Of a DNA stretch of 46,037 nt, positions 7,900 through 16,216 are shown in pieces. The stretch is from Parachlamydiaceae bacterium (GTDB lineage Bacteria > Chlamydiota > Chlamydiia > Chlamydiales > Parachlamydiaceae): positions 1 through 46,037 of the forward strand of contig JACCRY010000204.1 of assembly GCA_013813265.1 (NCBI GenBank), given 5' to 3'. A program made the translations under genes and the position numbers. The notes under the pieces were generated by a model. It was given only the letters and a program-made list of their open reading frames with translations, was not told the DNA's origin and did no database searches. Positions within the stretch are counted from its first letter, which is position 1; every line of letters begins with the position of its first letter.

Positions 7900-9354
7900 A
7901 AGAACGTTTTTTTCAAGAATGTCCCTGCATTGTTCCATCGAGCACTTTTCTTTAAACCAAAGGTCAAATTGTCCAAGCGCTTGCTCAACAAACATTTCAT
8001 AACCGTAAATGACTTCACATCCCCTTGTTTTAGCACATTGCAAAAAAACCGTTTCCTTTGGCTTCGTCTTAATGTCCATAACAATCGCATTCGGAAGAAT
8101 GTCTTCACTCTCAATCGGCATGGCTGCCGGAGTGCAATTTATTAAAATGTCGTATCCCTCATCCCTACATTCTGACATCTTATCTAACCCTTTAGCTTTT
8201 CCATTGACACTCTTCCCAATTTGTTGAGCACGAGTCACATCACGATTGATAATTGTAATAAATGCTCCTCTGCGTGCACCTTCATATGCAATGGCCTTTG
8301 CAGCACCACCAGCACCAAGGATTACTAATCGTTTCCCTTTAACCGAAATTTTCTTTTCAATTGCGTTCAGTGCTCCTATGCTATCAGTATTGCTTCCTAT
8401 CCATTTTTCATCCTTCAAAAACAGGGTGTTAACTGCTCCAATCGCACGTGCTTGAGGTATCACTTCATCCAGATAAGGTAAAACCACTTCTTTTAAAGGC
8501 ATGGTTACGCTGAAACCCTTAAAAGATAACTTCTTGGCTAATTCCAACCAGGCCTTTAAATCTTCACCCTTAACTTGAATTTTGATATAGACTGTATCAA
8601 TTCCTATATGTTGAAAAACAGCGTTGTGAGTTTGATCGCTAATGCTTTGCTCAACAGGATCTCCAATAAGACCATACAGAGCGGTTTGAGGGGTTAAAGT
8701 TCTATAACGATAGCGGTGAATCAATACTTTAGCTGAAAGTTGTCCTGGGGCGGTTTGCTGCTCATCTTCTAAGGAAGCATAAGTTATTGGACTTCCGATG
8801 ACAGGCGCTAGAATTCGGCTGATCTGTCCATGTGGACCCATACTAATGGCAATTAAATTCCCTTTTGCATTTTTCGCCCAGGATAGAAATCTCAATCCAT
8901 CTAAGGAACAACCTGCAGTTACAGCTATTTTATAACCCCATACAGAAATCTTCTTCATATCCTCATAAAGCTCGTCAAGATTTGAAGGAGTCCCTGTAAA
9001 GTCATGGTGGGACAAAATTAATTTAATTTCAGGATGTGACGCCGCAATTTCTGCAACAAAGGCTGGTGGCACATGACTTTCCAAATCTAGATAGCAAGGT
9101 TTTAGAGTCGCCAAATTGCGTAAATCATTGAGGTGTTGCGTTTCAGTATCAACATACTTCCCACCTTGAAGTGCGCTACGAAGTGTAAAAATCATGGGAA
9201 TCTTAGATTCTTTGCATAATTCCTTGAGCCCATTCAATTCAATTTCTTCAAAGAGATCTATTCGGAGTTCAATTAAATCAGCATAGGGGATAGCTTGAGC
9301 AATTTGAGAGAAAGCTTTTTTAACAGATGGGCCTTTAATGACAACACAAATCAT
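7888..9354 (-). CDS. aroDE: Bifunctional 3-dehydroquinate dehydratase / shikimate dehydrogenase
   Basis: Residues about 1-215 are type I dehydroquinase, with the ILSHHDF histidine and the Schiff-base lysine in GYKIAVTAG. Residues about 225-488 are AroE shikimate dehydrogenase, with GDPVEQSISDQTHN, TMPLKE, GAVNT and the NADP loop VILGAGGAAKAIAYEG. It carries out steps 3 and 4 of the shikimate pathway in the cytosol. The AroD-AroE fusion is characteristic of chlamydiae. The start overlaps aroB by 20 bp, which implies translational coupling at the end of the operon. The stop codon lies inside a long palindromic element, so the native C-terminus may have been altered by a few residues. Confidence 0.96.
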   Translation of the reverse strand: MICVVIKGPSVKKAFSQIAQAIPYADLIELRIDLFEEIELNGLKELCKESKIPMIFTLRSALQGGKYVDTETQHLNDLRNLATLKPCYLDLESHVPPAFVAEIAASHPEIKLILSHHDFTGTPSNLDELYEDMKKISVWGYKIAVTAGCSLDGLRFLSWAKNAKGNLIAISMGPHGQISRILAPVIGSPITYASLEDEQQTAPGQLSAKVLIHRYRYRTLTPQTALYGLIGDPVEQSISDQTHNAVFQHIGIDTVYIKIQVKGEDLKAWLELAKKLSFKGFSVTMPLKEVVLPYLDEVIPQARAIGAVNTLFLKDEKWIGSNTDSIGALNAIEKKISVKGKRLVILGAGGAAKAIAYEGARRGAFITIINRDVTRAQQIGKSVNGKAKGLDKMSECRDEGYDILINCTPAAMPIESEDILPNAIVMDIKTKPKETVFLQCAKTRGCEVIYGYEMFVEQALGQFDLWFKEKCSMEQCRDILEKNVLEIL

Positions 9355-10462
9355 TGTTCATCCAGTTTAAAGCGTTGATGAGGACATTTTCTTCTACAGG
9401 CATGCAGTAGGCTTCATCGCATGTAAGAGCTGATCCAATTGCATGGATCATAACAAATCGAGGTTTGCCTTTTAGCGATTTTTTATCTAGAGTCATTCCC
9501 TTAAGCAAGTCAGGAATCGAAGGACTTGTAGGCAACTGCAAGGGGAGACCATATTTCTTAAAAATGGATAAAATCATATCAAAATCTTTCAAATTAAGAT
9601 GTCCTAGCTGTAGAGCTAGGTGACTTTCAACAAGTATTCCTATTGCAACAGCTTCACCATGTGTCAGTGAATAGTGAGTCATATGTTCTAAGGCATGTCC
9701 AACAGTATGTCCAAAGTTTAAAAGATTTCGGATCCCACCTTCTTTTTCATCTTGCTCAACAATCCTTCTTTTAATACAACAGCTATCAAGAATAGCTTTT
9801 TCTAGGATTGTTGAATCTAATGCCAAAATTCTGTCTGCATGTTCATTCAGATAGTTGAAGTGGGCGTTATCTAAAATTAATCCATGCTTAATCATCTCTA
9901 CGACGCCATTTCGGAGTTCCTTCAGCGGCAGACTTTGAAGGGTGGAGGGATCAATAAGGACTTTCTTAGGTTGGTAAATTGATCCAACTAAATTTTTGCC
10001 ATAAGGAACATTGAGGCCTGTTTTGCCTCCAATGCTTGCATCAACCATTCCCAAAAGGGATGTAGGTATCATGACAAGGGGTACACCACGGCAATAAGTT
10101 GCTGCAAGATATCCACCTAGATCGGTGGAAACCCCTCCACCTAGTGCAATGATGCAGATATCCCGTCCAAATCCTTTTTCAAACAATTGGTTTTCCAGCT
10201 GATCTTTCGTTGCGCGTGTCTTATTCTGCTCTCCATTTGGGAATGAAAATAAAGATGCTTTCAGTCCCAATTGGGCTAAAGACTTCTGGAATTTGTTTCC
10301 GTGCAAGTCTGCTACAACTTTGTCAGAAATGATCACAAAGCGTGATCCAAGTGGACTTAGTTGCTGGAACAAGAAATCAGGTTGATCTAAAAGATCTTTA
10401 TGAATTTCTATGGTATAGGACGTTGCCTTCTGGGCTGTTGTGCAGAGCAATTTGTGATTCAT
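9335..10462 (-). CDS. aroB: 3-dehydroquinate synthase
   Basis: 375 residues; NAD- and metal-dependent cyclisation of DAHP to 3-dehydroquinate. Diagnostic segments are IALGGGVSTDLGGYLAATY, PTSLLGMVDASIGGKTGLN, and the metal-binding histidines in NFGHTVGHALEH and LTHGEAVAIG. Length is normal. Its start overlaps the aroC stop by 4 bp and its end overlaps the aroDE start by 20 bp, so the three are coupled. A DAHP synthase gene was not seen in the window. Confidence 0.97.
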   Translation of the reverse strand: MNHKLLCTTAQKATSYTIEIHKDLLDQPDFLFQQLSPLGSRFVIISDKVVADLHGNKFQKSLAQLGLKASLFSFPNGEQNKTRATKDQLENQLFEKGFGRDICIIALGGGVSTDLGGYLAATYCRGVPLVMIPTSLLGMVDASIGGKTGLNVPYGKNLVGSIYQPKKVLIDPSTLQSLPLKELRNGVVEMIKHGLILDNAHFNYLNEHADRILALDSTILEKAILDSCCIKRRIVEQDEKEGGIRNLLNFGHTVGHALEHMTHYSLTHGEAVAIGILVESHLALQLGHLNLKDFDMILSIFKKYGLPLQLPTSPSIPDLLKGMTLDKKSLKGKPRFVMIHAIGSALTCDEAYCMPVEENVLINALNWMNNDLCCH

Positions 10463-11550
10463 AGGCGCGCACTTCTATTCATAAGCATTGCATCGGCAAA
10501 AGCAAGCGCTACCATCGCTTCTACGACTGGTACAGCTCTAATTGCTACACAAGGGTCATGACGAGATCCTGTTGGCAATTCAATTGAAGAGGTTTCTCCG
10601 CATGTGTTGAGCGTTTTTTGGGATTGCATGATACTTGAAGTAGGCTTAAAAGCCACTCTACCAATTATCGGCATTCCTGTTGAAATGCCTCCTAAGGTCC
10701 CACCTGCGAAATTTGTTTCTGTTGATATTTTTCCCGATTTCTTGCTAAAAATGTCATTGTGTTCTGATCCGCGCATGCCCACAGATCTAAATCCCGAGCC
10801 AATTTCAAATCCTTTTGTTGCGGGCAAGCTCATTAGACCTTGTGCTAAAATTGACTCTAATTTTTCATACACAGGTTCTCCAAGTCCGACAGGCGCCCCT
10901 TTCACAAAAAATTCGACGACCCCTCCTAAAGAATCTCCTTCGCTTTTGGCTTTTTCAATGAGATCGATCATAGCGGAATTGGCGTTGGCGTCTGGACAAA
11001 ATAAAGAGCTTTGATAGGTTGAATTACGCAATAAAAAAATATCTTCTAAATTTGGAGTAGCTAAAATATTGCCGATTTGTTTGATGTAGGCTATAAGGTG
11101 AATACCATAATAGTGCAGAAATTTTTTTGCAACCGCTCCAGCCGCTACACGACAGGCTGTTTCACGTGCAGAAGCCCTTCCTCCTCCTCGATAGTCAAAA
11201 ATGCCATATTTTTCCAAATAGGTATAATTAGCATGTCCAGGACGAAGGAGATCTTTGATTGGTTCATATTTAGATGAGTCTACATCCTTGTTAGGAATAA
11301 GAATGCTAATGGGAGCTCCAGTCGTTTTCCCTTCAAAAACACCGGAAAGAATTTCAGCTTCATCTGTTTCCTTTCTTGGGGAGGTGTAAGGATTCCTTCC
11401 GGGTGCGCGTAAAGCTAAGGCTGCATTAATGTCACTCTCATCTATTTCTAGGCCTGCTGGGCATCCATCAATGACGACTCCAATTGCCTTTCCATGGGAT
11501 TCTCCCCATGTTGTCATTTTAAAAATGTTTCCAAAGTGATTTGTCGCCAT
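10459..11550 (-). CDS. aroC: Chorismate synthase
   Basis: 363 residues; the final step, EPSP to chorismate, needing reduced FMN. Family signatures are TTWGESHGKAIGVVIDG at the N-terminus, RGGGRASARETACRVAAGA in the centre and GSRHDPCVAIRAVPVVEAM near the C-terminus. It begins 5 nt after the shikimate kinase stop and overlaps aroB by 4 bp. The ATG at 11550 gives the canonical start; the ribosome binding site is weak, which fits translational coupling. Confidence 0.97.
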   Translation of the reverse strand: MATNHFGNIFKMTTWGESHGKAIGVVIDGCPAGLEIDESDINAALALRAPGRNPYTSPRKETDEAEILSGVFEGKTTGAPISILIPNKDVDSSKYEPIKDLLRPGHANYTYLEKYGIFDYRGGGRASARETACRVAAGAVAKKFLHYYGIHLIAYIKQIGNILATPNLEDIFLLRNSTYQSSLFCPDANANSAMIDLIEKAKSEGDSLGGVVEFFVKGAPVGLGEPVYEKLESILAQGLMSLPATKGFEIGSGFRSVGMRGSEHNDIFSKKSGKISTETNFAGGTLGGISTGMPIIGRVAFKPTSSIMQSQKTLNTCGETSSIELPTGSRHDPCVAIRAVPVVEAMVALAFADAMLMNRSARL

Positions 11551-11555
11551 TTTTT

Positions 11556-12077
11556 TTAAAGCCTTTTAAGTATAGCTGTAAGGAGCTCTTGCTCGCTTAA
11601 ATGAGTTGTTTCTATAATATGATTTGCGGCATTTTCGAAAAGCGGAATTAGCCTTTTAGCGTTTTTATAGAATGACTCTTCAGGATTGATTGGATCTAAG
11701 TAACTTGGAAGTCCGCGAACGCAGATTCTTTTCCAGAGCACTTCTAGTGGCGTTTTAAGATATATGAGTTGACCGAATTTTTGCAAAATTTCCACATTTC
11801 CCCTATCTTCAACTGTTCCGCCGCCAGTGGAGATAACGGAATTTTTTGAAATATTTAACGAGGCAATTTGTTGTTTTTCAAGTTGACGAAATTTGATGAG
11901 CCCTTCATTCAGACAAATCTGACGGCAGGTGAAATGTTGACCCATTTGGGCTTCATATGCATTTTCTATAAGATGATCTGTGTCGATGAAAGTGTAATTA
12001 AGCTTTGAGGCGAGCAATTTGCCATATGTGGTTTTACCGCTAGTGGGTAATCCCAATAGAATTATACTGCGGGGCAT
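11556..12077 (-). CDS. aroL: Shikimate kinase, start codon inside a palindromic element
   Basis: 173 residues from ATG 12077. The Walker A motif GLPTSGKTTYG is at residues about 9-19, the shikimate-binding region is FIDTDHLIE, and STGGGTVE follows. It phosphorylates shikimate with ATP and sits in the normal chlamydial position between aroA and aroC. The frame is open up to ATG 12140 and would add 21 residues, but those are encoded by the inverted repeat and look non-native. The first five codons (MPRSI) are also the terminal bases of that repeat. No Shine-Dalgarno sequence precedes either ATG. Function is well supported; the true start is not. Confidence 0.9.
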   Translation of the reverse strand: MPRSIILLGLPTSGKTTYGKLLASKLNYTFIDTDHLIENAYEAQMGQHFTCRQICLNEGLIKFRQLEKQQIASLNISKNSVISTGGGTVEDRGNVEILQKFGQLIYLKTPLEVLWKRICVRGLPSYLDPINPEESFYKNAKRLIPLFENAANHIIETTHLSEQELLTAILKRL

Positions 12078-12225
12078 TGAAATTTTGCGTTTTCCGCTGC
12101 GTGAAAGCTCTCGCGGTTCGTTCGTAGCAAATGCGTTCATATTTTAATATTAACCCATTTGCTACGAACGAACCCTGAGGCTTTGACGTTGCGGAAAATG
12201 CAAAATTTCAACGCCCCGCAGTATA
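12063..12225. repeat. ~163-bp imperfect palindrome between aroA and aroL
   Basis: The two halves (12063-12140 and about 12150-12225) are close inverted copies. Both carry TATACTGCGGGGC, TTGAAATTTTGC, TTTTCCGC and GGTTCGTTCGTAGCAAATG. The centre is AT-rich. It begins inside the aroL start and ends 3 bp from the aroA stop. The termini TATACTGCG/CGCAGTATA recur in a shorter hairpin at 31704-31740. A MITE-like insertion is the simplest reading. Confidence 0.85.
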
Positions 12226-12228
12226 AAT

Positions 12229-13515
12229 TCATGGGAACACCCTGATGCTAGCTCCAAGAAAATTAAAGTCCTGTGTGAATGTAGGAAATGTTTTGGAAAC
12301 GCAATCAACAGAACTAATTTTTGTTTCACCCTTAGCTCCTAGTCCAGCGACTGATAGTGACATGGCCATACGATGGTCGTTGTAGGATTCTACAGAGGCT
12401 CCTTTAAGAGGAGATCCCTGAATACGTAGGCCGCTGTCAGTTTCAGTGATGATTGCTCCCATTTTTCTGAGCTCTGTAGCGATGCTTTGAATGCGATTGC
12501 ACTCTTTTTGCTTTGCTACTGCTGCATTTTGTATCCAGGTTTCGCCTTCAGCATAGCAAGCGGTTACGGCCAGAATGGTGATGGCATCGATAAAATTATT
12601 GATGTCGACTGTGATTCCAGAAAGCTTTTTCCCTTTTTTGACAACCAGCTTTTTATCAGTTACATCAATTTCAAAAGTGGCTCCCATCTTTTGAAAAGTT
12701 GGGATCAGTTCCTTATCACCTTGAGAGTCCTGCATATCAATGTTATGAATTGTCAGCTCAGAGCCCGTGATCAATGCTGCAGCAATGGGAAATGCTGCTG
12801 AGCTAAAATCTCCAGGTACTATATAGTCAAACCCTTCGTATCGGCAATTTCCGGGAAGACGATAGGTTTCAAAAGCTTGATTTTCATAAAGAATTCCTAA
12901 ACGATCAAACCAATCTAACGTAAGAGCAACCCAGGGTTTTTCACCCGCATTACGCACTTCTAATTCAACGGGACCTTCAGCAAAAGCGACTGCAATAAGT
13001 AATGCAGAAACCGGCTGAGAGTCTTCTCCAAAGATCGTGGCTTTTCCTGATTTAAGAGGCCCTTTAAGAATAATGGGTGCAAATCCATCTCCTCGCATAG
13101 AGCTGGTCGAAACACCAAGTTGTGAAAGTCCATCTAGAAGGTGTTTCATAGGTCTTTGATGGCGAATTGAGTGATCTCCAGTTATGACAACTGGATTTGA
13201 AGAAAGAGATCCTATTGCAGAGCAGAACCTTAGCACAATTCCTGAATTTCCAGCGTTGATCACATCTTCAGTGTGGTTGATTTTTCCTTTTGTCCCTTGG
13301 ATTTCAATGCGCGTAGGGGTTACTTCTATAGTCGCTCCTAGAAGTCTGCAAGCTTCAATCATTGTAGCCGTATCTGTCGATTGGAGATAATTGTGAATCG
13401 TGCTTTTTCCATTTCCCAAGGTTCCAAAGAGAATTGCACGCAAAGTATGTGATTTTGAAGGAGGAACAATAATTTCTCCTTTTAGAATTGATTTTTTGAT
13501 GAGAAAATGGCTCAA
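12229..13515 (-). CDS. aroA: 3-phosphoshikimate 1-carboxyvinyltransferase (EPSP synthase)
   Basis: 428 residues; transfers enolpyruvate from PEP to shikimate-3-phosphate. Signatures are PPSKSHTLRAILFGTL at the N-terminus, NAGNSGIVLRF, and ESYNDHRMAMSLSVAGL near the C-terminus. It is the first gene of the leftward aro operon. The start is TTG 13515, with GGAG 7 nt upstream; no ATG is available nearby. A long palindrome separates it from the shikimate kinase gene and may lower read-through, or let the distal genes be expressed separately. Confidence 0.96.
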   Translation of the reverse strand: MSHFLIKKSILKGEIIVPPSKSHTLRAILFGTLGNGKSTIHNYLQSTDTATMIEACRLLGATIEVTPTRIEIQGTKGKINHTEDVINAGNSGIVLRFCSAIGSLSSNPVVITGDHSIRHQRPMKHLLDGLSQLGVSTSSMRGDGFAPIILKGPLKSGKATIFGEDSQPVSALLIAVAFAEGPVELEVRNAGEKPWVALTLDWFDRLGILYENQAFETYRLPGNCRYEGFDYIVPGDFSSAAFPIAAALITGSELTIHNIDMQDSQGDKELIPTFQKMGATFEIDVTDKKLVVKKGKKLSGITVDINNFIDAITILAVTACYAEGETWIQNAAVAKQKECNRIQSIATELRKMGAIITETDSGLRIQGSPLKGASVESYNDHRMAMSLSVAGLGAKGETKISSVDCVSKTFPTFTQDFNFLGASIRVFP

Positions 13516-13635
13516 GGAGATTCTCCAGAAGAGTTTATCTATGAAAATATTTCGTGTACAAGTTCAATATTATCTTATTTAAGAATTTAATTCTCGTAAA
13601 TTTGAAATTGGCTTAAGTAAATATATAAGTATAAC

Positions 13636-13641
13636 TTGACA
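13636..13641 (+). promoter_or_regulatory. Consensus -35 (TTGACA) upstream of a small ORF
   Basis: Perfect TTGACA. The best -10 is weak (GATACA at 13660-13665, 18-bp spacer). It lies about 50 nt before the ATG at 13694 and points right, away from aroA. Confidence 0.35.
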
Positions 13642-13693
13642 AGGAAGGTAATAATTATCGATACAGCTTTTAAACTATTTGTAGGAGAAATTA

Positions 13694-13795
13694 ATGAAAG
13701 TTTCGCTTTTTTTGGCTAGAGCCTTGGGCATTTGGCATGTGATTATAACCATATTTGGATGGCTTAGCTTAATGCAGAGCCGCAATCACGGCTAG
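13694..13795 (+). CDS. Putative 33-residue hydrophobic peptide
   Basis: An ATG at 13694 preceded by AGGAG (7 nt spacing) opens a 33-codon frame (N-terminus MKVSLFLARALGIWH, then a hydrophobic run and a polar end QSRNHG). It is predicted to form one membrane helix. A TTGACA box lies upstream. No family is recognised; it could be a small membrane peptide or a chance frame. The ribosome binding site is the main argument in its favour. Confidence 0.4.
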   Translation: MKVSLFLARALGIWHVIITIFGWLSLMQSRNHG

Positions 13796-13827
13796 AATTC
13801 AGCCAAAGCTATCAAAAATTATTTTTT

Positions 13828-15195
13828 TCAAATAGAAGGGTATAGTAAAGCATACGGTCGTGGAATGTCCTGTGGAATAAATTGATAAAGATGTTGGGGG
13901 TGAAGTCTAAAATTTTCTTCAGGTCTTTGTAAGTTTTCGTCGCTCTTTACTTCAATCGTTTCCCAAGGAAAATTCATGGTCTGAACAGGTTTGCCAATGT
14001 TTTTCCAGTTATTCCCATCGCACCAAAAAGCTTCAGACACGATTTCTTCCTCACCATTAGAAAGTTCTTTAGTGATCTTATGGATGTTTGTTTTATGACC
14101 CCAACCTCCCCAAAATGAGGTCGCATCCGGCAAGCGCCAATCTGTGTAGCAGGAAGTATCTCCTTTTTCATTTCCTTTTCCTGGGCAAAGTGCTTCAAAC
14201 CAGAATTGTGACTGTTTGAAAATGTCGGTAGTTGACTGTATACGTTCTTCCATTGTAATAAGAGTAATCGTTAACTTGTTTTCATTTCTTTTATTTATTT
14301 CGTTAAAGAATTTGAAAGCACTTTTGGTTATGAAAGGTATGACAACAAACAAGTTATTGTTTTTCTGATCTAGAGAAGGAACCTTGGTCATTTCCTGTGC
14401 GACTTCGGCAATGTTTTTCCCCATTTGTTTCCCGGAATAACTGACATCATCGAACAAAACAACCGTCTTTTCCTGGACATGGCTCATGTCAAATTCTTGT
14501 TCAGGAATTATAAGATCCATGGTTCCTTGCTTGCTTCCCAATGTAAAATGGCTTGTAGGTAGTTGCTCAAGTGTTAATAATGCGAGAGATGTAACCCATT
14601 GGTTACTTTTGCCATAAACAATTCCAACAGTGTAGGTAAGGACCTTTTTTTCTACCATTTCGTGATTCAATTTCAAAACGCAAGTTTCTAAAGCTTGATT
14701 AAATTCTACCATCGTAATATGACGAGTATTCTCAATAGCTATTCGTCCGGTTTTTTGATACCCATCTGGAAGACAAGAAAGATATCTCTCAGCATTTTTT
14801 TGATCAATTGGATAGCTTTGTTTCGGTCGTGGTGCCCAAGCCGTTAAGGGAATTTTCCGCTCATCTATTTTTTGTTGAATTGCAGCTATTCTTTCTTGCA
14901 GTTCATCGGGGATTGGGGAGTCGTCCATTTGCAATTTGACTTTGTCGAATGTGTATCCGGAAGCTTTGAGAACTTGATCAACAAAAACAGGTTCAATATC
15001 TGGCGTGTCTTCAACTTTTTTGGCCTGAAAGCAACAGGAGAAAGAGATGACCAGAGACGAAAAAAACTGTTTAATTTCATTCCAAATGATTTCTAAGAAT
15101 AGGTAAAATTGACCTGCACTAGATGAGTTGCTCTGTTGTTCATGGCTTCTTGCTAGATCAATATTTGCTGAACTTGAACTGTACACGGATTCCAT
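13828..15195 (-). CDS. Phosphoribosyltransferase-like protein, possible effector
   Basis: 455 residues. The N-terminus is Ser-rich (SVYSSSSANIDLA), followed by a hydrophobic stretch around residues 30-55 (FYLFLEIIWNEIKQFFSSLV). The centre carries KTVVLFDDVSYSGKQMGKNI at about residues 240-258. This has the form of the PRPP-binding loop of type I phosphoribosyltransferases (hydrophobic strand, DD, then SG), with YSG in place of the usual TTG. The remainder is unfamiliar. It is Trp-rich near the C-terminus. Substrate and role are unknown. AAAGGAC precedes the ATG. It is monocistronic and is neither de novo purine nor pyrimidine PRTase by length or context. Alternative: an enzyme-like fold without activity. 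Confidence 0.6.
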   Translation of the reverse strand: MESVYSSSSANIDLARSHEQQSNSSSAGQFYLFLEIIWNEIKQFFSSLVISFSCCFQAKKVEDTPDIEPVFVDQVLKASGYTFDKVKLQMDDSPIPDELQERIAAIQQKIDERKIPLTAWAPRPKQSYPIDQKNAERYLSCLPDGYQKTGRIAIENTRHITMVEFNQALETCVLKLNHEMVEKKVLTYTVGIVYGKSNQWVTSLALLTLEQLPTSHFTLGSKQGTMDLIIPEQEFDMSHVQEKTVVLFDDVSYSGKQMGKNIAEVAQEMTKVPSLDQKNNNLFVVIPFITKSAFKFFNEINKRNENKLTITLITMEERIQSTTDIFKQSQFWFEALCPGKGNEKGDTSCYTDWRLPDATSFWGGWGHKTNIHKITKELSNGEEEIVSEAFWCDGNNWKNIGKPVQTMNFPWETIEVKSDENLQRPEENFRLHPQHLYQFIPQDIPRPYALLYPSI

Positions 15196-15419
15196 TTACT
15201 GACTGTCCTTTGTGAAATAATAACCATTCTAAAATAATCTAATTTATTGATCAATTGTTTTTTTATTTCACTTTTAGTAATAACTTTGTTGGTGAATTAT
15301 TCGAATTATCTTTTCTCGGCATAGCTTTTGGTGTGTCTTTTCATTTCACCAGAAATGAATATGACTTAAAATAAGAGAAAATGGTAAGACTAATAATTAA
15401 ATAAGATGGAGGTTTTTAT

Positions 15420-16118
15420 ATGTTGCGAAAAATTGGTTTTATTTTGTGTTTTTTAGCTTCTCCGGTGTTTGCTCAAGAGCATAGATCTACTCTTACACTT
15501 CATGGAGTTGCAGTATTGAATAAACCTGCGGATCAGCTTCAAATTACAATTGGGGTAGTTTCAGAAGGAGCTCATGCAGAAGAAGCGTTGCGGGATAACA
15601 GCGAAAAGATGAGAGCAATAATCAGTGCGCTTCAGATGAAAGAATTATCAAACAAAGAGTACTCTACAGGGCAATTTAGCATTTCGCCTACTTATACTCC
15701 ATATCCTAAAAACCCTCCTCCTGAATGGACGCAAAAAATCAATGGTTATCGAGTTTCCAATTTGCTTTTGATTCAAACGGACAAATTGAATCTAGCCGGA
15801 CAGATCATCGATGCTGTTAGCCAAGCTGGAGCTAATTCGATCGATCAGATCAGCTTTGGTTTGAAAGATGATCGTTTATATCGTCAAGAAGCTATTCGAC
15901 AAGCTACAGAGCATGCTAAGCAGGATGCTGAGAATTTAGCTTCGGCTGCAAATCTCAAACTTGGTCCTATTCTTCAAATTTCTCTTGATACAGGAACCCC
16001 GGAACCGCGCATTTTTAGGCATTTTGCAGAAGCTGTAGAGAAATCAACACCTATAGAACCCGGAGAAGTCACAGTTAATGCCGGAGTGAAAATTGTTTAT
16101 CACGTCAATCCAAATTGA
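15420..16118 (+). CDS. Exported SIMPL-domain (DUF541) protein
   Basis: 232 residues with a signal peptide (KIGFILCFLASPVFA). The rest is the SIMPL/DUF541 domain: LTLHGVAVLNKPADQLQITI at the start, a central INGYRVSNLLLIQT and a final VTVNAGVKIVYHV strand. SIMPL proteins (BP26/OmpC-like oligomers, YggE) are periplasmic and linked to oxidative stress or envelope integrity, but their exact activity is unsettled. GGAGG lies 8 nt before the ATG. It is single and convergent with the next gene. Confidence 0.88.
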   Translation: MLRKIGFILCFLASPVFAQEHRSTLTLHGVAVLNKPADQLQITIGVVSEGAHAEEALRDNSEKMRAIISALQMKELSNKEYSTGQFSISPTYTPYPKNPPPEWTQKINGYRVSNLLLIQTDKLNLAGQIIDAVSQAGANSIDQISFGLKDDRLYRQEAIRQATEHAKQDAENLASAANLKLGPILQISLDTGTPEPRIFRHFAEAVEKSTPIEPGEVTVNAGVKIVYHVNPN

Positions 16119-16132
16119 GGATTTCACTCAAC

Positions 16133-16185
16133 ATTAAGGCCTTAATATAGTTTGGAGTGCGGAGACAAGTCTCGCGCACTCCAAA
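16133..16185. terminator. Bidirectional terminator-like hairpin
   Basis: A 14-bp perfect palindrome (ATTAAGGCCTTAAT, 16133-16146) is followed by a 16-bp stem: TTTGGAGTGCG-GAGAC, loop AA, GTCTC-CGCACTCCAAA with one bulged G (16151-16185). It lies between two convergent genes. There is no strong T-run. Confidence 0.6.
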
Positions 16186-16216
16186 GTAGTCTCATCCAAT
16201 GTTCTTGCAGGTTAAA

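Noticed and set aside
10604-11014. 136-codon plus-strand frame
   Set aside because: Antisense shadow of aroC, whose motifs are complete.
12078-12140. 21-codon N-terminal extension of shikimate kinase
   Set aside because: Encoded entirely by the palindromic element; the kinase fold begins right after Met 12077, so the shorter start is kept.
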